DNA from: Vibrio marinisediminis
GTDB taxonomy: Bacteria; Pseudomonadota; Gammaproteobacteria; Enterobacterales; Vibrionaceae
Direction of reading: 5' to 3'
DNA: 64,000 nucleotides
NCBI RefSeq assembly: GCF_014050145.1
Contig: NZ_JACFYF010000014.1
Coordinates: 1 to 64,000, forward strand
Position 1 is the stretch's first letter. Each line of letters opens with the position of its first letter. The position numbers and the translations under genes were made by a program. The notes under the pieces are model-generated. The model was not told the DNA's origin, did not search any database, and saw only the letters and a list, made by a program, of their open reading frames with translations. Of this stretch, positions 9,711-19,689 are shown piece after piece.

Positions 9711-10652
9711 TTATCTTAGCGAGTTAGTCTTTTCGCGAATCATTGCGCGAAGCCATGAGAGTGCAGGGTCGTTTTCTCTATCACGGTGCCAAAATAAAGT
9801 GTACGCCATTGGAGGAAATTCCATAGGTAAAGGTAAGACAGACAAGTTGAGTTGTTGCGCAGCCAAATCAACAAAGTGGCTTGGGGCGGTAAATACAAAG
9901 TCAGTGTAGCTACATAAACTAGCAGCACTATTAAAGTCGGGAACGGTGATTGCGATGTCGCGTTCGGTCCCCATATCTGCCAGACGGTAATCAAGCAGCC
10001 AACGATCATTACCATCACAACGCACCTGAACATGTCTTTGCTTTAAATAGCTTTCTAAATTCCATGGCTGACTTAATGCTGGATGATTATTTCTAACTAA
10101 GCATTTTTGGTTATCACGATAGATCTCTTGTTCGCAAATATCGCTTGGTGGCAACATCGTTAACTTGGCATCATTGATATCAATGTCTTTACCCGTAATT
10201 CCTAGATCTATCTCGCCACGTTGCATTAAAGCAAAAGTTTGCTCTCCCCATGGGTGGGTACTGATGGTGACATTCGGCGCTTGTTTAAATATGTGTGGTA
10301 AGAACTGTGGCAAGATAAGTGGGTAAACACTCTCTACTGCAGCAATCTGAAATCGATAGTCACTGCTGTCGGGTGTGAACTGCTCAGGCTGGGTAAGCAG
10401 TTCTAATTGGTGGATTAAGTTATCCAACTTAGGCTTAAGGAACAGTGTTTTTGGTGTTGCAGTTAACCCATGCGCCGTTCTGATAAAAAGAGGGTCATCA
10501 AATTGTACTCTTAATTTAGCGAGGTTTTTACTAACGGCAGATTGAGATAGGCATAACCGATTGGCGGCGCGAGTAACATTAAGCTCTTCACTTAAAACCT
10601 TCAAGCAAACCAATAGATTTAAGTCGAGTCGAGCGAGCTTTTCGATATTCAT
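9711..10652 (-). CDS. LysR-family transcriptional regulator
   Basis: 313 aa. N-terminal winged helix-turn-helix (DLNLLVCLKVLSEELNVTRAANRLCLSQSAVSKNLAKLR, residues 10-48) followed by a LysR effector-binding domain. GGGGA lies 7 nt before the ATG. It is divergent from the Bcr-type transporter gene with 106 bp between, so it probably controls that gene (inference). The ligand cannot be told from sequence. Confidence 0.92.
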   Translation of the reverse strand: MNIEKLARLDLNLLVCLKVLSEELNVTRAANRLCLSQSAVSKNLAKLRVQFDDPLFIRTAHGLTATPKTLFLKPKLDNLIHQLELLTQPEQFTPDSSDYRFQIAAVESVYPLILPQFLPHIFKQAPNVTISTHPWGEQTFALMQRGEIDLGITGKDIDINDAKLTMLPPSDICEQEIYRDNQKCLVRNNHPALSQPWNLESYLKQRHVQVRCDGNDRWLLDYRLADMGTERDIAITVPDFNSAASLCSYTDFVFTAPSHFVDLAAQQLNLSVLPLPMEFPPMAYTLFWHRDRENDPALSWLRAMIREKTNSLR

Positions 10653-10758
10653 TGATATTCCCCGTTAGAATAACTGTAATGAAGCTTTATCATTGGAAGT
10701 AATATCTAGCCTACCTTACACTAACGCTAATTTCATTCATTTCTAGTTTGTTGTTCTA

Positions 10759-11949
10759 ATGCATACATTAAGTCCACCTAAAAAATCTCAACTGTTATTG
10801 CTCACGTTATTGGTGCTATTTAGCCCATTGGCAATTGATATCTATTTGCCTGCTTTACCGTTGATTTCAGAAGCGTTTCACGTGGAACATGCAATGTCGC
10901 AAGGAACAATTACGTGGTTTTTATTTGCTATGGGTATTGGGCAGTTATTTGCCGGTCCTCTAGCAGATAAGTTAGGACGTCGAACTGTTGCACTGGCTGG
11001 TATTGGTATTTACGGTATGAGCGCTCTATTGGCGTGGGGCGCGCAAAATATTGAATGGATGCTCGTTGCTCGCATGCTGCAAGGCTTAGGAGCATGCGCG
11101 ACATCAGTAGCAGCCTTTGCGACAGTTCGCGATCTTTTCGGTCCAGAGCGAAGTGGCAGAATGATAAGTTACCTCAATGGTGCGATTTGTTTTATTCCAG
11201 CACTCGCGCCAATTCTAGGAAGTTGGTTAACTCAACAGTTTGGTTGGCGCAGTAATTTTAGCTTTATGGCGATCTATGCGCTGATGGTTTTCGTTCTGTT
11301 AGCGGTGAGCATGAAAGAAACTAACCCTCAGATGAGTAAAGAACCGGTTTTCAAAATTAATCGTTATCTCGATATTTTGAAAACACCATCATTTCTGTTT
11401 CATGCCAGTCTTTGTATGTTGGCCATGGCGGTCATACTTGCTTATGTAACGTCAGCGCCAGTTGTATTAATGGGCCAATTAGGGTTGGATATGAATCAGT
11501 TTACTTTTTGGTTTGGGGTAAATGCGGTACTTAACATCACCGCAAGCATGACTGCACCAAAATGTATGGACAAATTAGGTACGCGTACAACATTGCTCAT
11601 TGGTCTTGTTGCATTGATGGTTGCGGGCGTACTTATGTTAACGCTTGCGAGTGTTGAAAGTGCGATAGCCTTTATGTTACCGATATTTATTTCATCGTTA
11701 GGGTTTGCTTGGATTCTCGGTGCAGCTGCAGGTAAAGCACTAGCCCCGTTTGGAGACAAAGCCGGTACTGCTGCCGCGTTACTCGGTTTGTTTCAAATGA
11801 GTGGTTCTGGCTTAGTGATTGGTTTAGTTCAATTGTCGGGTTTAGAACCGAAAGCGATGATCGCGATTCAGATGCTTATTGTGCTCCCATGGTTTGTGGC
11901 ACTATTCAGCAAACCCGCACGAGCTTGGCACCAAGCGACAGCGCAATAG
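10759..11949 (+). CDS. Bcr/CflA family drug efflux MFS transporter
   Basis: 396 aa, 12 predicted membrane helices. The MFS motif GPLADKLGRRTVALAG after helix 2 and the Bcr/CflA signature start LLTLLVLFSPLAIDIYLPALP identify a proton-driven exporter of the bicyclomycin/chloramphenicol resistance group. No clear Shine-Dalgarno is visible before this ATG, and the next in-frame Met is too far inside helix 2. The substrate is unknown. Residues FHVEH carry a variant parS site in their codons. Confidence 0.92.
   Translation: MHTLSPPKKSQLLLLTLLVLFSPLAIDIYLPALPLISEAFHVEHAMSQGTITWFLFAMGIGQLFAGPLADKLGRRTVALAGIGIYGMSALLAWGAQNIEWMLVARMLQGLGACATSVAAFATVRDLFGPERSGRMISYLNGAICFIPALAPILGSWLTQQFGWRSNFSFMAIYALMVFVLLAVSMKETNPQMSKEPVFKINRYLDILKTPSFLFHASLCMLAMAVILAYVTSAPVVLMGQLGLDMNQFTFWFGVNAVLNITASMTAPKCMDKLGTRTTLLIGLVALMVAGVLMLTLASVESAIAFMLPIFISSLGFAWILGAAAGKALAPFGDKAGTAAALLGLFQMSGSGLVIGLVQLSGLEPKAMIAIQMLIVLPWFVALFSKPARAWHQATAQ
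10874..10889. promoter_or_regulatory. probable parS site 3 (one-arm variant)
   Basis: CGTTTCACGTGGAACA matches the palindrome at 14 of 16 positions. The GTGGAACA arm is itself the form used in pseudomonad parS sites. It lies 3.2 kb from site 2, inside the MFS transporter gene, in the same cluster. Confidence 0.72.
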
Positions 11950-12069
11950 ATTGTAGTTAGTAGAGTTACTGCACTGAAAGGGGCTAGACTCTCATGATGA
12001 CGGCTATGACAAACTTAAAAAACGGTGTATATTTAGACTTCGTGTTTAACGGGTGGATTAAAGGAAAAG

Positions 12070-12354
12070 ATGTCTCTAACGACGTACGAGATGGCTCGAT
12101 TGCTGGAGCAACTGGATAGTTCTCCAGAAAAAGTTATGTTTGGCAAGTTACTCAATGAATTGGGAAACCAAAGTGGTGAACGCATTCAAAGTGCGGCAAA
12201 ACAAGTTCCACTGCCAATACTGAGAGATATCATTTACCACTTTCAACAAGTCATTGCTTCGCGTAAAGACGAACAGGTCGATTTATTGGCGAAGCAAATC
12301 TCTGAGCAGGGAATATCTGTTGAAGAGTTAAAGCAATACTTAGCATCACGCTAA
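12070..12354 (+). CDS. small hypothetical protein, possibly H-NS N-terminal-like
   Basis: 94 aa, highly helical and charged, no signal peptide or membrane segment. The C-terminal part (IIYHFQQVIASRKDEQVDLLAKQISEQGISVEELKQYL) resembles the coiled-coil oligomerisation region of H-NS, ending in a xGISxEEL pattern like H-NS xGIDPEEL. The DNA-binding domain is absent. AAAGGAAAAG precedes the ATG. It sits alone before a terminator, convergent with asnC. If the resemblance is real it could modulate H-NS by mixed oligomers (inference). Otherwise a conserved hypothetical. Confidence 0.75.
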   Translation: MSLTTYEMARLLEQLDSSPEKVMFGKLLNELGNQSGERIQSAAKQVPLPILRDIIYHFQQVIASRKDEQVDLLAKQISEQGISVEELKQYLASR

Positions 12355-12360
12355 CCGAAA

Positions 12361-12388
12361 AAAGCTCGCGATAATGCGAGCTTTTTTT
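12361..12388. terminator. bidirectional terminator
   Basis: AAAGCTCGC-GATAAT-GCGAGCTTT followed by T, with A residues before it. It separates the small H-NS-like gene and the convergent asnC. Confidence 0.88.
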
Positions 12389-12851
12389 ATGGGTTGACGT
12401 TGCGGTTGATCGGGTTTTGCAATGAAATGAGAGTTTCCGTTGATTGTACTTCGTCAATCGCCTGCAACTTATCAATCAACACATGCTGCAACTCCTCAAT
12501 AGAGCGGCACATCAACTTAACAAAAATGTTATAGGCTCCGGTGGTGTAATACGCCTCTACCACTTCTTCTAATGCCGTTAGTTTCTCTAGTGCTGAATGG
12601 TAATCACGTGCTGAGTTTAGATTGATGCCAATAAAGCAACAGACGTCATAACCAAGCTTCTTGGTATCAACAATGACTTCGGTCCCTTGAATGATTTCAG
12701 CCGTTTTCATTTTTTCAATTCGCACGTGGATCGTCGCAGGGCTTACATTAAACTTCTTTGCCATCTCTGCGTAGGGTGTTCGTGCATCCGCCAATAATGT
12801 TTTGAGAATGGCTTTGTCTAGCTCATCCAGCTTATTTGCGTGAACCTGCAT
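12387..12851 (-). CDS. asnC: AsnC, Lrp-family regulator
   Basis: 154 aa. Winged HTH at the N-terminus (ARTPYAEMAKKFNVSPATIHVRIEKMK) and a RAM/AsnC effector domain (EEVVEAYYTTGAYNIFVKLMCRS). Long stretches match E. coli AsnC as I recall it, including STETLISLQNPI at the end. The ATG at 12851 is preceded by AGGA. A TTG seven codons upstream is less likely. In E. coli asnC is divergent from asnA (asparagine synthetase A), but no asnA is adjacent here. Divergent neighbour is the GGDEF-EAL gene. Confidence 0.94.
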   Translation of the reverse strand: MQVHANKLDELDKAILKTLLADARTPYAEMAKKFNVSPATIHVRIEKMKTAEIIQGTEVIVDTKKLGYDVCCFIGINLNSARDYHSALEKLTALEEVVEAYYTTGAYNIFVKLMCRSIEELQHVLIDKLQAIDEVQSTETLISLQNPINRNVNP

Positions 12852-12957
12852 AAGTTTTCCTATATTACTCAATCCTTTCAGACTGAAGATAAGTACAAAT
12901 TAACACCAAGATGTTACTATAAATTAAACATTTTCCCTTAACTATGAGCTGCTAATC

Positions 12958-15900
12958 GTGCGTCTTTTCTTGATTTTTCTTACCTGTTTGTTCAGTACGA
13001 TTGCTACTGCAAAAAGTAAAGACGTACTCATTGTTCATTCCTACCACCATGGTTTTTTTTGGACCGACAATTTTCAGCAAGGCTTAAATGAAGCATTGCA
13101 AGGCACCGATATCTCATCACGAGTACTGTACTTGGATACCAAACATATCCAAAGTGAGGAGTATTTGAACCAACTGTACCGCCTTTATCAAACTAAATTC
13201 AATGAAGATAAATATGATGCGATCGTGGTGAGTGACAATAATGCCCTTGAGCTGATGCAAAGGCTAGCGCCAGAACTAAATAATACCCCTGTGATTTTTG
13301 GTGGCATTAACCACTATAAGCCAGCCATGCATCGAGATTTGCGCGCGACCGGTGTTGTTGAAAATATTGATATCGAAGCAAACTTGAATCTAATTGAACG
13401 CATTCAGACCAAGGGCAACAAAATCTATATTGTGACTGATAGCTCGAAAACGGGGCAGGCAGTATACGATGAAGTGAGTGTGTTCTTATCTCAACATGCT
13501 GAGTTTCAGGATAAAGTTGAGCAAATCGTACCAGACTCATTCTCTGGTTTACTTGATTTTGTTACTCGGCTTGATAGTTCGTCTAGCGTTGTTCTGGCTG
13601 TGTTCTACCGTGATAGCGACGGTAATGTCATGAGTTCACGCGATGTCCAGCTCATCGCCAAAACTTCTGGAGCACCGCTTTACATGGTTCATGACCTTGG
13701 TCTTGGACTCGGTGCCATCGGCGGTGTGATACAAAATGGGCGCATGCAAGGGCAGCAAGTTGCTGAGTTATTACTGAATGTTCTCGAGCAACCTAATGCT
13801 ACTTTGCCTCCCGTGCAGCAAGGCGCAAAAGAAATTAAGTTAGATTACAACTTAATGGCACATTGGCAATTGGGATCCGAAGGGGATTTGCTTGCTAATT
13901 TTATTAACAAACCTCAAGCGTTTACTGAACGATACCATGATGAACTGCGCTTAGTGGGTATCTTATTTTTCACATTGAGTTTAGTGATCATCTGTTTGGT
14001 CTATTATCTGAGTCGCTTAAAAAGAAGTGAGCAGTTAGCTCGTGACAATCAAACCCTAATTGAAATGGTCTTTGATCAAAGTTATCACTTCCTAGGAATC
14101 TTGGATTACCAAGGCAACTTGCTTTCAACCAACAGTAAGCTGCAAGGCGTACTGTTCCAAGAAGATGCATTAAGCGATATACCGATTTGGCAATATCGCC
14201 ATTGGCATGCAGAAGCGGCTGGGCGTATTGAGCGCTATTTCTTGCAGTTAACAGAGGATTCCGTGAGTCACTTTGAAGCGGAAGTTTGTCATCCCGAGCA
14301 TGGCGCAATGGTTTTGGAGTTGTCACTGCGAGTGTTGCCTGAACATGAGGAACGTAAGCAACGAGTACTGCTTGAGGCAAGAGATATTACCTCGCGTAAG
14401 TTAACCGAAGAACGTCTGTTTGAGCGTGAAGCAACGCTAAGTTACTACTACAACCAACAGCCCGTAATGATGATTACTTTGGATGAGCAAAATCGAATTC
14501 AGCGCGTCAACAGTTTTGCAGAGCAGTTGCTTGGGTACCACGAAAAAGAGCTACTGGGGCATCGACTCAAAGACTTTTATGTTGATGAAAACGCGATTAT
14601 TCCAAGGCAAGTTTTGCTGCAACCAAAACAAGCATTGAAAGGGGTTTGGCGACGAGAGATTGAGTTTCGTCATCGTGATGGTCGCTCTTTGTGGATCCGC
14701 GAGAACATCAGACCTTTGGTAGAAAGTGGTCACTTACTTATTGCGGGTGAAGACATTACCGAGATGCGCATGCTCGCAAAGCAATTAGCGTATCAAGCAC
14801 AGCATGACATATTAACCAATACGTATAACCGAAATCACTTTGAAATTGAGTTAGAAAAGGCACTCAAAGAAGTGGAAAGTTATACCCGCACCCATGCGAT
14901 GCTCTATCTTGATATGGACCAGTTAAAGGTCATTAATGATACCGCTGGACATGAAACGGGCGATGCCGCCATTAAGTTCTGCGCCAGAATTATGCAAGAG
15001 ATCCTACCTTTCAAAGCCACCTTAGCAAGGATGGGGGGCGATGAATTTGCTGTGCTCGTTAAAGATTGTACTGAGCGTGGAGCCAAGAATGTCGCGCAGT
15101 CGATCATCACCGCATTGAGTGAGCATCAATTTGTTTGGAATGAAATCAAACTCAATTTAACCTGCTCGATTGGTATTCGTTTGATTGACCATACGGCAAC
15201 GTCACCACAAATGGTGCACGCTCAGGCTGATACCGCGTGTCACGTAGCAAAGGAAGAAGGGCGAAATCGATTCAACCTTTATTGCCCTGATGATCAAGAA
15301 CTACGCCGTCGTGAGCTAGAGATGAGCTGCGTGAACTTGGTTCATAGAGCCTTAGCGGATAACCAAATTGAGTTATTCGCTCAACGTATTATGGGCATGG
15401 ATATCGAAGATGAGCGTATGCACTTCGAGATATTGGTTCGTATCCGTAACTCGCAAGGAGAGTACATTTCTCCCGGTATCTTTATGCCTGCTTCAGAAAG
15501 ATACAATATTGCCCATTTGCTTGATAAGCAGGTTGTTGGTCAGACGCTTGCTTGGTTGGAATCTCATCCATTAGAACTGGAAAACCTTGCTCTGTGCTCG
15601 ATAAACTTATCGGGTCAATCAATGGGCAATCAGGAGTTTGTCGAGTTTCTACTTAACACACTGAGTAGCAGTAGTGTGCCATGTGAGAAGATCTGTTTAG
15701 AAATTACAGAGACCGCTGCGATGAGCAATATGAACCAAGCGATTGAACTGTTTACTCAGCTTAAGCAGCTAGGTTGTCTTATTGCTTTGGATGACTTTGG
15801 CTCAGGGTTGTCTTCGTTTGGTTACCTCAAAAAATTGCCGGTAGACATTGTTAAGATCGACGGTTTGTTCGTGCGTGATATTGCCATTAATGAGATGGAC

Positions 15901-16119
15901 CACCTAATGGTGCGCTCAATTAACGATCTTGCTAAACAAATGGGTAAAAAAACGGTGGCTGAATTTGTTGAAAATACTCAAATTATTGATTTGTTGATGG
16001 AGCTTGGTGTCGACTACGCTCAAGGTTATGTCATCGGTAAACCGAAACCTCTAGCAAGCTTGGTTGAAGAGTTAATGTTAGAGAGTGAGACAATAAACAG
16101 CAAACGTAGTAGCGCGTAA
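12958..16119 (+). CDS. membrane GGDEF-EAL sensor with periplasmic binding-protein-like domain
   Basis: 1053 aa with a GTG start. In order: signal/TM segment (1-18), periplasmic ABC substrate-binding-like sensor (about 20-310), TM helix (about 329-350), two PAS regions (about 365-480 and 490-610), GGDEF domain with intact MGGDEF at 692-697, and EAL domain from about 810. The EAL motif is E-I-L (FEILVR, near 824). The other catalytic elements NLSG, EITE, LDDFGSG, VKIDG and the terminal QGYVIGKP are present, so both cyclic-di-GMP synthesis and hydrolysis could be active. The ligand is unknown. Confidence 0.92.
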   Translation: MRLFLIFLTCLFSTIATAKSKDVLIVHSYHHGFFWTDNFQQGLNEALQGTDISSRVLYLDTKHIQSEEYLNQLYRLYQTKFNEDKYDAIVVSDNNALELMQRLAPELNNTPVIFGGINHYKPAMHRDLRATGVVENIDIEANLNLIERIQTKGNKIYIVTDSSKTGQAVYDEVSVFLSQHAEFQDKVEQIVPDSFSGLLDFVTRLDSSSSVVLAVFYRDSDGNVMSSRDVQLIAKTSGAPLYMVHDLGLGLGAIGGVIQNGRMQGQQVAELLLNVLEQPNATLPPVQQGAKEIKLDYNLMAHWQLGSEGDLLANFINKPQAFTERYHDELRLVGILFFTLSLVIICLVYYLSRLKRSEQLARDNQTLIEMVFDQSYHFLGILDYQGNLLSTNSKLQGVLFQEDALSDIPIWQYRHWHAEAAGRIERYFLQLTEDSVSHFEAEVCHPEHGAMVLELSLRVLPEHEERKQRVLLEARDITSRKLTEERLFEREATLSYYYNQQPVMMITLDEQNRIQRVNSFAEQLLGYHEKELLGHRLKDFYVDENAIIPRQVLLQPKQALKGVWRREIEFRHRDGRSLWIRENIRPLVESGHLLIAGEDITEMRMLAKQLAYQAQHDILTNTYNRNHFEIELEKALKEVESYTRTHAMLYLDMDQLKVINDTAGHETGDAAIKFCARIMQEILPFKATLARMGGDEFAVLVKDCTERGAKNVAQSIITALSEHQFVWNEIKLNLTCSIGIRLIDHTATSPQMVHAQADTACHVAKEEGRNRFNLYCPDDQELRRRELEMSCVNLVHRALADNQIELFAQRIMGMDIEDERMHFEILVRIRNSQGEYISPGIFMPASERYNIAHLLDKQVVGQTLAWLESHPLELENLALCSINLSGQSMGNQEFVEFLLNTLSSSSVPCEKICLEITETAAMSNMNQAIELFTQLKQLGCLIALDDFGSGLSSFGYLKKLPVDIVKIDGLFVRDIAINEMDHLMVRSINDLAKQMGKKTVAEFVENTQIIDLLMELGVDYAQGYVIGKPKPLASLVEELMLESETINSKRSSA

Positions 16120-16159
16120 TAAAATTCGCTACACTTCGGCCTCTTTTTTTTGCGCTTTT

Positions 16160-16951
16160 ATGGAGCATGCCTTGCAACTACAAATTGTGTGTGAAGACTC
16201 AACACAAACCGAACGTTTAAGTGAAATCACTGAACGTTGGGGTTTACAACATGACGAGCAGAGCCCGTTTGCCCTCGTGCTGACCGAGCAACGGCTTGAA
16301 CTGCGCAAGCTTGATGAGCCAAAACTCGGTGCCATTTACGTTGATCTAGCGGCTGGTGCTGTGGCTCACCGTCGTAAATTTGGTGGTGGAAAAGGGCAGG
16401 CTATCGCTAAAGCCGCAGGTCTTAATAAAGGCGCAACACCGATAGTATTAGATGGGACAGCAGGGCTCGGACGAGACGCGTTCGTGCTGGCTTCGTTAGG
16501 TTGTAAAGTGCAAATGGTAGAGCGTCATCCTGTGGTTGCTGCTTTGCTTGATGATGGTTTAGAAAGAGCCAAACAAGATCCAGAAATTGGTGGCTGGGTC
16601 TCTGAACGTATGTCGTTATTGCATGCTTCTAGTCATAGTGCACTTTGTGATTTGGCGAATGACCCTCAGTTTGTCGCACCTGATGTTGTCTACTTAGATC
16701 CAATGTACCCACATCCAGAGAACAAAAAGAAAAGCGCTTTGGTAAAAAAAGAGATGCGTGTATTCCAATCACTCGTTGGTGCGGATACTGATGCGGATGC
16801 ACTGCTTGAGCCTGCATTGATGCTGGCGACCAAACGAGTGGTAGTAAAGCGACCTGATTATGCAGAGTGGCTGAATCACCATAAACCTAGCATGGCAATA
16901 GAGACGAAAAAGAACCGTTTTGATGTCTATGTGAAAGCTTCAATGAACTAA
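16160..16951 (+). CDS. rsmJ: 16S rRNA (guanine-1516-N2)-methyltransferase RsmJ
   Basis: 263 aa SAM-dependent methyltransferase modifying G1516 of 16S rRNA. SAM motif I is [19 protein letters not shown] (near 96-113), and the base-flipping catalytic motif DPMYPH is near 180-185. [10 protein letters not shown] and [15 protein letters not shown] match E. coli RsmJ (YhiQ) closely from memory. In E. coli it is also near uspA/uspB/yhiN, as here. Confidence 0.95.
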   Translation: MEHALQLQIVCEDSTQTERLSEITERWGLQHDEQSPFALVLTEQRLELRKLDEPKLGAIYVDLAAGAVAHRRKFGGGKGQAIAKAAGLNKGATPIVLDGTAGLGRDAFVLASLGCKVQMVERHPVVAALLDDGLERAKQDPEIGGWVSERMSLLHASSHSALCDLANDPQFVAPDVVYLDPMYPHPENKKKSALVKKEMRVFQSLVGADTDADALLEPALMLATKRVVVKRPDYAEWLNHHKPSMAIETKKNRFDVYVKASMN

Positions 16952-17053
16952 TGCTCTAACGCAAATCTTAATAAGCACTTTCAACTTGCACTCAATAGAT
17001 TTCGGATGTATATCTTAGTAATAATTATTCGTATTCTTGCTGGGGTTAACTGT

Positions 17054-17524
17054 ATGAGTAAGCGCTTATGTAAATGGAATCGTCAAGATATTGCCGAGCA
17101 GTTAGGTGACATCCAGCGTTTAGTCAGTGCTCCTCAATACTTTTGTCGCTCATGCGCTCGAGCTGCACAAGACAAAGATTTGCTGTGTAAGCCGATGTCA
17201 CTTGATCCGATCAGGTCAGTTGACCTTTTGGTTGAGCAACAAGATGCCAATGAAAAAGCTGTCGTGAATGCTAGCGCAAGCGAAACACCATCGATGAGTC
17301 ATGCGTCTAAGATGTTGCCAACTCAGCCAGACGCTAAACAAGCGAAGAAACAAGCCAAAAAACAGAAAAAATATATTAAGCAGTTGAAGAAAACGGTTAA
17401 TAAACAGCAAAAACTCCTTAAAAAGCAGCGCAAGCTAGAGCTTCAGTTTAATAAGGTTAACTTGAGTTTTAGCCAATTGAATATTGAAACGCATAGCGCT
17501 TATAACCAAGACGCACTCCATTAA
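17054..17524 (+). CDS. hypothetical Cys-motif, Lys-rich coiled-coil protein
   Basis: 156 aa from the ATG with a GGGG ribosome site 8 nt upstream. An open frame extends 16 codons further to 17006. The N-terminal part has four cysteines (C6, C31, C34, C45; CRSC) that could bind a metal. The middle is low-complexity. Residues about 105-140 are a run of Lys/Gln-rich heptads (AKKQAKKQKKYIKQLKKTVNKQ, split here only for description) typical of a basic coiled coil. No signal peptide. I do not recognise the family. It has its own terminator. Confidence 0.75.
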   Translation: MSKRLCKWNRQDIAEQLGDIQRLVSAPQYFCRSCARAAQDKDLLCKPMSLDPIRSVDLLVEQQDANEKAVVNASASETPSMSHASKMLPTQPDAKQAKKQAKKQKKYIKQLKKTVNKQQKLLKKQRKLELQFNKVNLSFSQLNIETHSAYNQDALH

Positions 17525-17529
17525 TAGCA

Positions 17530-17556
17530 AAAGCCCGCGAAGTTCGCGGGCTTTTT
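17530..17556. terminator. terminator, probably bidirectional
   Basis: AAAGCCCGCGAA-GTTCGCGGGCTTTTT between the Cys/Lys-rich gene and the convergent EamA gene. Confidence 0.9.
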
Positions 17557-17571
17557 GGTTAGAGCATAAAA

Positions 17572-18450
17572 TTATGCTGAGGCATAATCGCGTGCGACAC
17601 GGCGTTTCACCCAGGTTTCGTTGACCCATAGCGAAAGCATAATAATAGCGCCACCAATTCCTAAACGAAGCAGATCAACATCTCGGTTCCAGATGACGAT
17701 GTTGACGATAAGTCCAGCAGGCACTAAAGCATTGTTCATGACGGCAAGTGCACCAGTATTGACTAACGTTGCCCCTTTATTCCAAGCAAAATACCCCAAT
17801 CCGGAAGCAATCAAACCAAGGTAAACCAAAATACCCCATTGAGTATGGGTTGTTGGCAATTTGTCTATGTTACCCATGAAGGTGAAGGCTATGGTCGCCA
17901 CCACTAAAGCACCTAAATAGAAATAGCCAAATACCGCGTGCTGAGGTAACTCGACTGTTTCGGTTTCCATTATGTGTTTATAGCCCACTTGACCAATGGC
18001 GAAGCAAAGGTTGGCACCTTGTACGACCAAAAAGCCAATTAAGAAGTTTTCATTCACGCCCGCAAATTTGATTACCGCAGCACCAGCCACCGCGACTAAT
18101 GCGGTCACGAGATACCAAGGCGAAAAACGACCTTTCAATAAATCATAAATTAGCGTGACATAAATAGGGGTGAAAACAGTAAAGAGGAGTACTTCAGGCA
18201 CGGAGAGGAGCAAGAATGATTGGTAATAGAAGCAGTACATCAAACCTAATTGAAAGCCGCCGACCACCATCAACTTACCGATAAGAGGCTTGCTTACCCC
18301 TTTAAATTTAATGAAAGGTAAGAAGACAACGCTGGCCAATGCGACACGCATTAAAACAGAGAACCAAGAGTCGACTTGACCGGCGAGATAGACGCCAATA
18401 AGGCTGAACGAAAACGCCCAAAGTAGCGTGACGGCTGATAAATAACCCAT
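17572..18450 (-). CDS. EamA/DMT family transporter
   Basis: About 292 aa with ten hydrophobic helices and the duplicated EamA fold (second repeat from about residue 150). Such proteins export amino acids, amines or other small metabolites from the inner membrane. The ATG at 18450 is chosen. A TTG two codons upstream is the other in-frame possibility. Its substrate is not evident. Confidence 0.88.
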   Translation of the reverse strand: MGYLSAVTLLWAFSFSLIGVYLAGQVDSWFSVLMRVALASVVFLPFIKFKGVSKPLIGKLMVVGGFQLGLMYCFYYQSFLLLSVPEVLLFTVFTPIYVTLIYDLLKGRFSPWYLVTALVAVAGAAVIKFAGVNENFLIGFLVVQGANLCFAIGQVGYKHIMETETVELPQHAVFGYFYLGALVVATIAFTFMGNIDKLPTTHTQWGILVYLGLIASGLGYFAWNKGATLVNTGALAVMNNALVPAGLIVNIVIWNRDVDLLRLGIGGAIIMLSLWVNETWVKRRVARDYASA

Positions 18451-18509
18451 AACCAATACTCATGAACAATAACAGCCGTCAGTCTAAACTAGATTAATCT
18501 GAGGTGCGA

Positions 18510-18935
18510 TTAATCCTTCAGTGGTACAACCAACAAATCGACAGGAGTACAATTTATCAGTTGGCGAGTGGAAGAGAGCAACTTACTCCAGAAATCTTGA
18601 TGGTGACCGCATACAACCAAATCGACTTTATATTCATTAATGTTTTCACATAACTCGTTGCCCAAATCACCACTTCCTACAAGGGTGTGTTTGATCGGGT
18701 AGTTGGCATGATCAGCTAAGAGTTGTAGCTGTTGTTGCGAAGCTTCAATTGCTTTGTGTTGAGTCTCCGCCATATTGATATCAATGAGTCCGGTATAGAG
18801 CTCAGCATAATTAACATCGATATGAATAAATGAAACTTCAGCATCAAGTGGTGCCGCGAGTGCTACGGCTTTTTCAACCAAGAGTTTGCTGTCTTCTGAA
18901 AGGTCAATTGCAACTAAAATATGTTGATAACTCAT
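18510..18935 (-). CDS. uspA: universal stress protein A
   Basis: 141 aa single USP domain, cytoplasmic dimer. It starts MSYQHILVAIDLSEDSKLLVEKA and ends with VVPLKD, closely like E. coli UspA. Like UspA, it lacks the complete ATP-binding G-2x-G-9x-G(S/T) motif. AGGAG precedes the ATG. Divergent from ftnA across about 150 bp. uspB follows ftnA, so the enterobacterial uspA/uspB divergent pair is split here by ferritin. Confidence 0.94.
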   Translation of the reverse strand: MSYQHILVAIDLSEDSKLLVEKAVALAAPLDAEVSFIHIDVNYAELYTGLIDINMAETQHKAIEASQQQLQLLADHANYPIKHTLVGSGDLGNELCENINEYKVDLVVCGHHQDFWSKLLSSTRQLINCTPVDLLVVPLKD

Positions 18936-19010
18936 AATGCTATCTCCTGTGGGTCATTGATTTAAGGTTAGCATTCGCACGGTAATAATTATGCTGACGT
19001 GATCTCAGAT

Positions 19011-19020
19011 CTCTATAGAG
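19011..19020. promoter_or_regulatory. palindrome CTCTATAGAG in the uspA-ftnA intergenic region
   Basis: A perfect 10-bp palindrome lies 69 bp before ftnA and 76 bp before uspA. It could be an operator for either gene. It is too short to name a regulator and does not resemble a Fur box. Confidence 0.3.
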
Positions 19021-19088
19021 TATACAAAGTGTTATAGTATTGTTCGTGTTATAGTTTGGTTAATTAGCAGTAATATTAGGAGTAAAAC

Positions 19089-19616
19089 ATGCTGTCACAA
19101 GCAATGGTTGATCAATTGAATGAACAAATTAACATCGAATTTTTTTCATCCAATCTATACTTACAAATGAGTGCTTGGTGTGAAGACAAAGGATTTGGTG
19201 GTGCAGCTGAATTTCTACGTGCTCATGCTGTTGAAGAAATGGAGCATATGCAGCGATTATTCACCTACGTGAGTGAAACTGGTGCAATGCCAATTTTGGG
19301 TGCAATTGAAGCACCGCAGCACCAATTTGAGAGCCTTGGTGACGTATTTCGTGAAACCTATGAACATGAGCAAATGATTACAGCGAAAATCAATAAACTG
19401 GCTCATCTGGCGTTCACATCTCAAGACTACTCAACATTCAACTTCTTGCAGTGGTATGTTGCAGAGCAGCATGAGGAAGAGAAGTTATTTAAAGGGATAT
19501 TAGATAAGCTAGAACTGGTTGGTGAAGACGGCAAAGCCCTGTTCTTTATCGATAAAGATCTAGCAGCTTTAGCAAAAGAAGGTTCATCTTCTATTATGGA
19601 TGCCCCGGCTGAATAA
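19089..19616 (+). CDS. ftnA: non-heme ferritin FtnA
   Basis: 175 aa subunit of the 24-mer iron-storage shell. Ferroxidase-site residues are present at E17, Y24, E50 and H53, with further acidic residues in helix C ([15 protein letters not shown]). AGGAGTAAAAC precedes the ATG. No Fur box was seen upstream. It is followed after 73 bp by uspB. Confidence 0.95.
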   Translation: MLSQAMVDQLNEQINIEFFSSNLYLQMSAWCEDKGFGGAAEFLRAHAVEEMEHMQRLFTYVSETGAMPILGAIEAPQHQFESLGDVFRETYEHEQMITAKINKLAHLAFTSQDYSTFNFLQWYVAEQHEEEKLFKGILDKLELVGEDGKALFFIDKDLAALAKEGSSSIMDAPAE

Positions 19617-19689
19617 CTGCCAGCCAAAAAGACGTTAAATGAGGTCGTCTTTTCTTCTTGGGCACGATAGCAGATGTAGGGAGGAAAAG

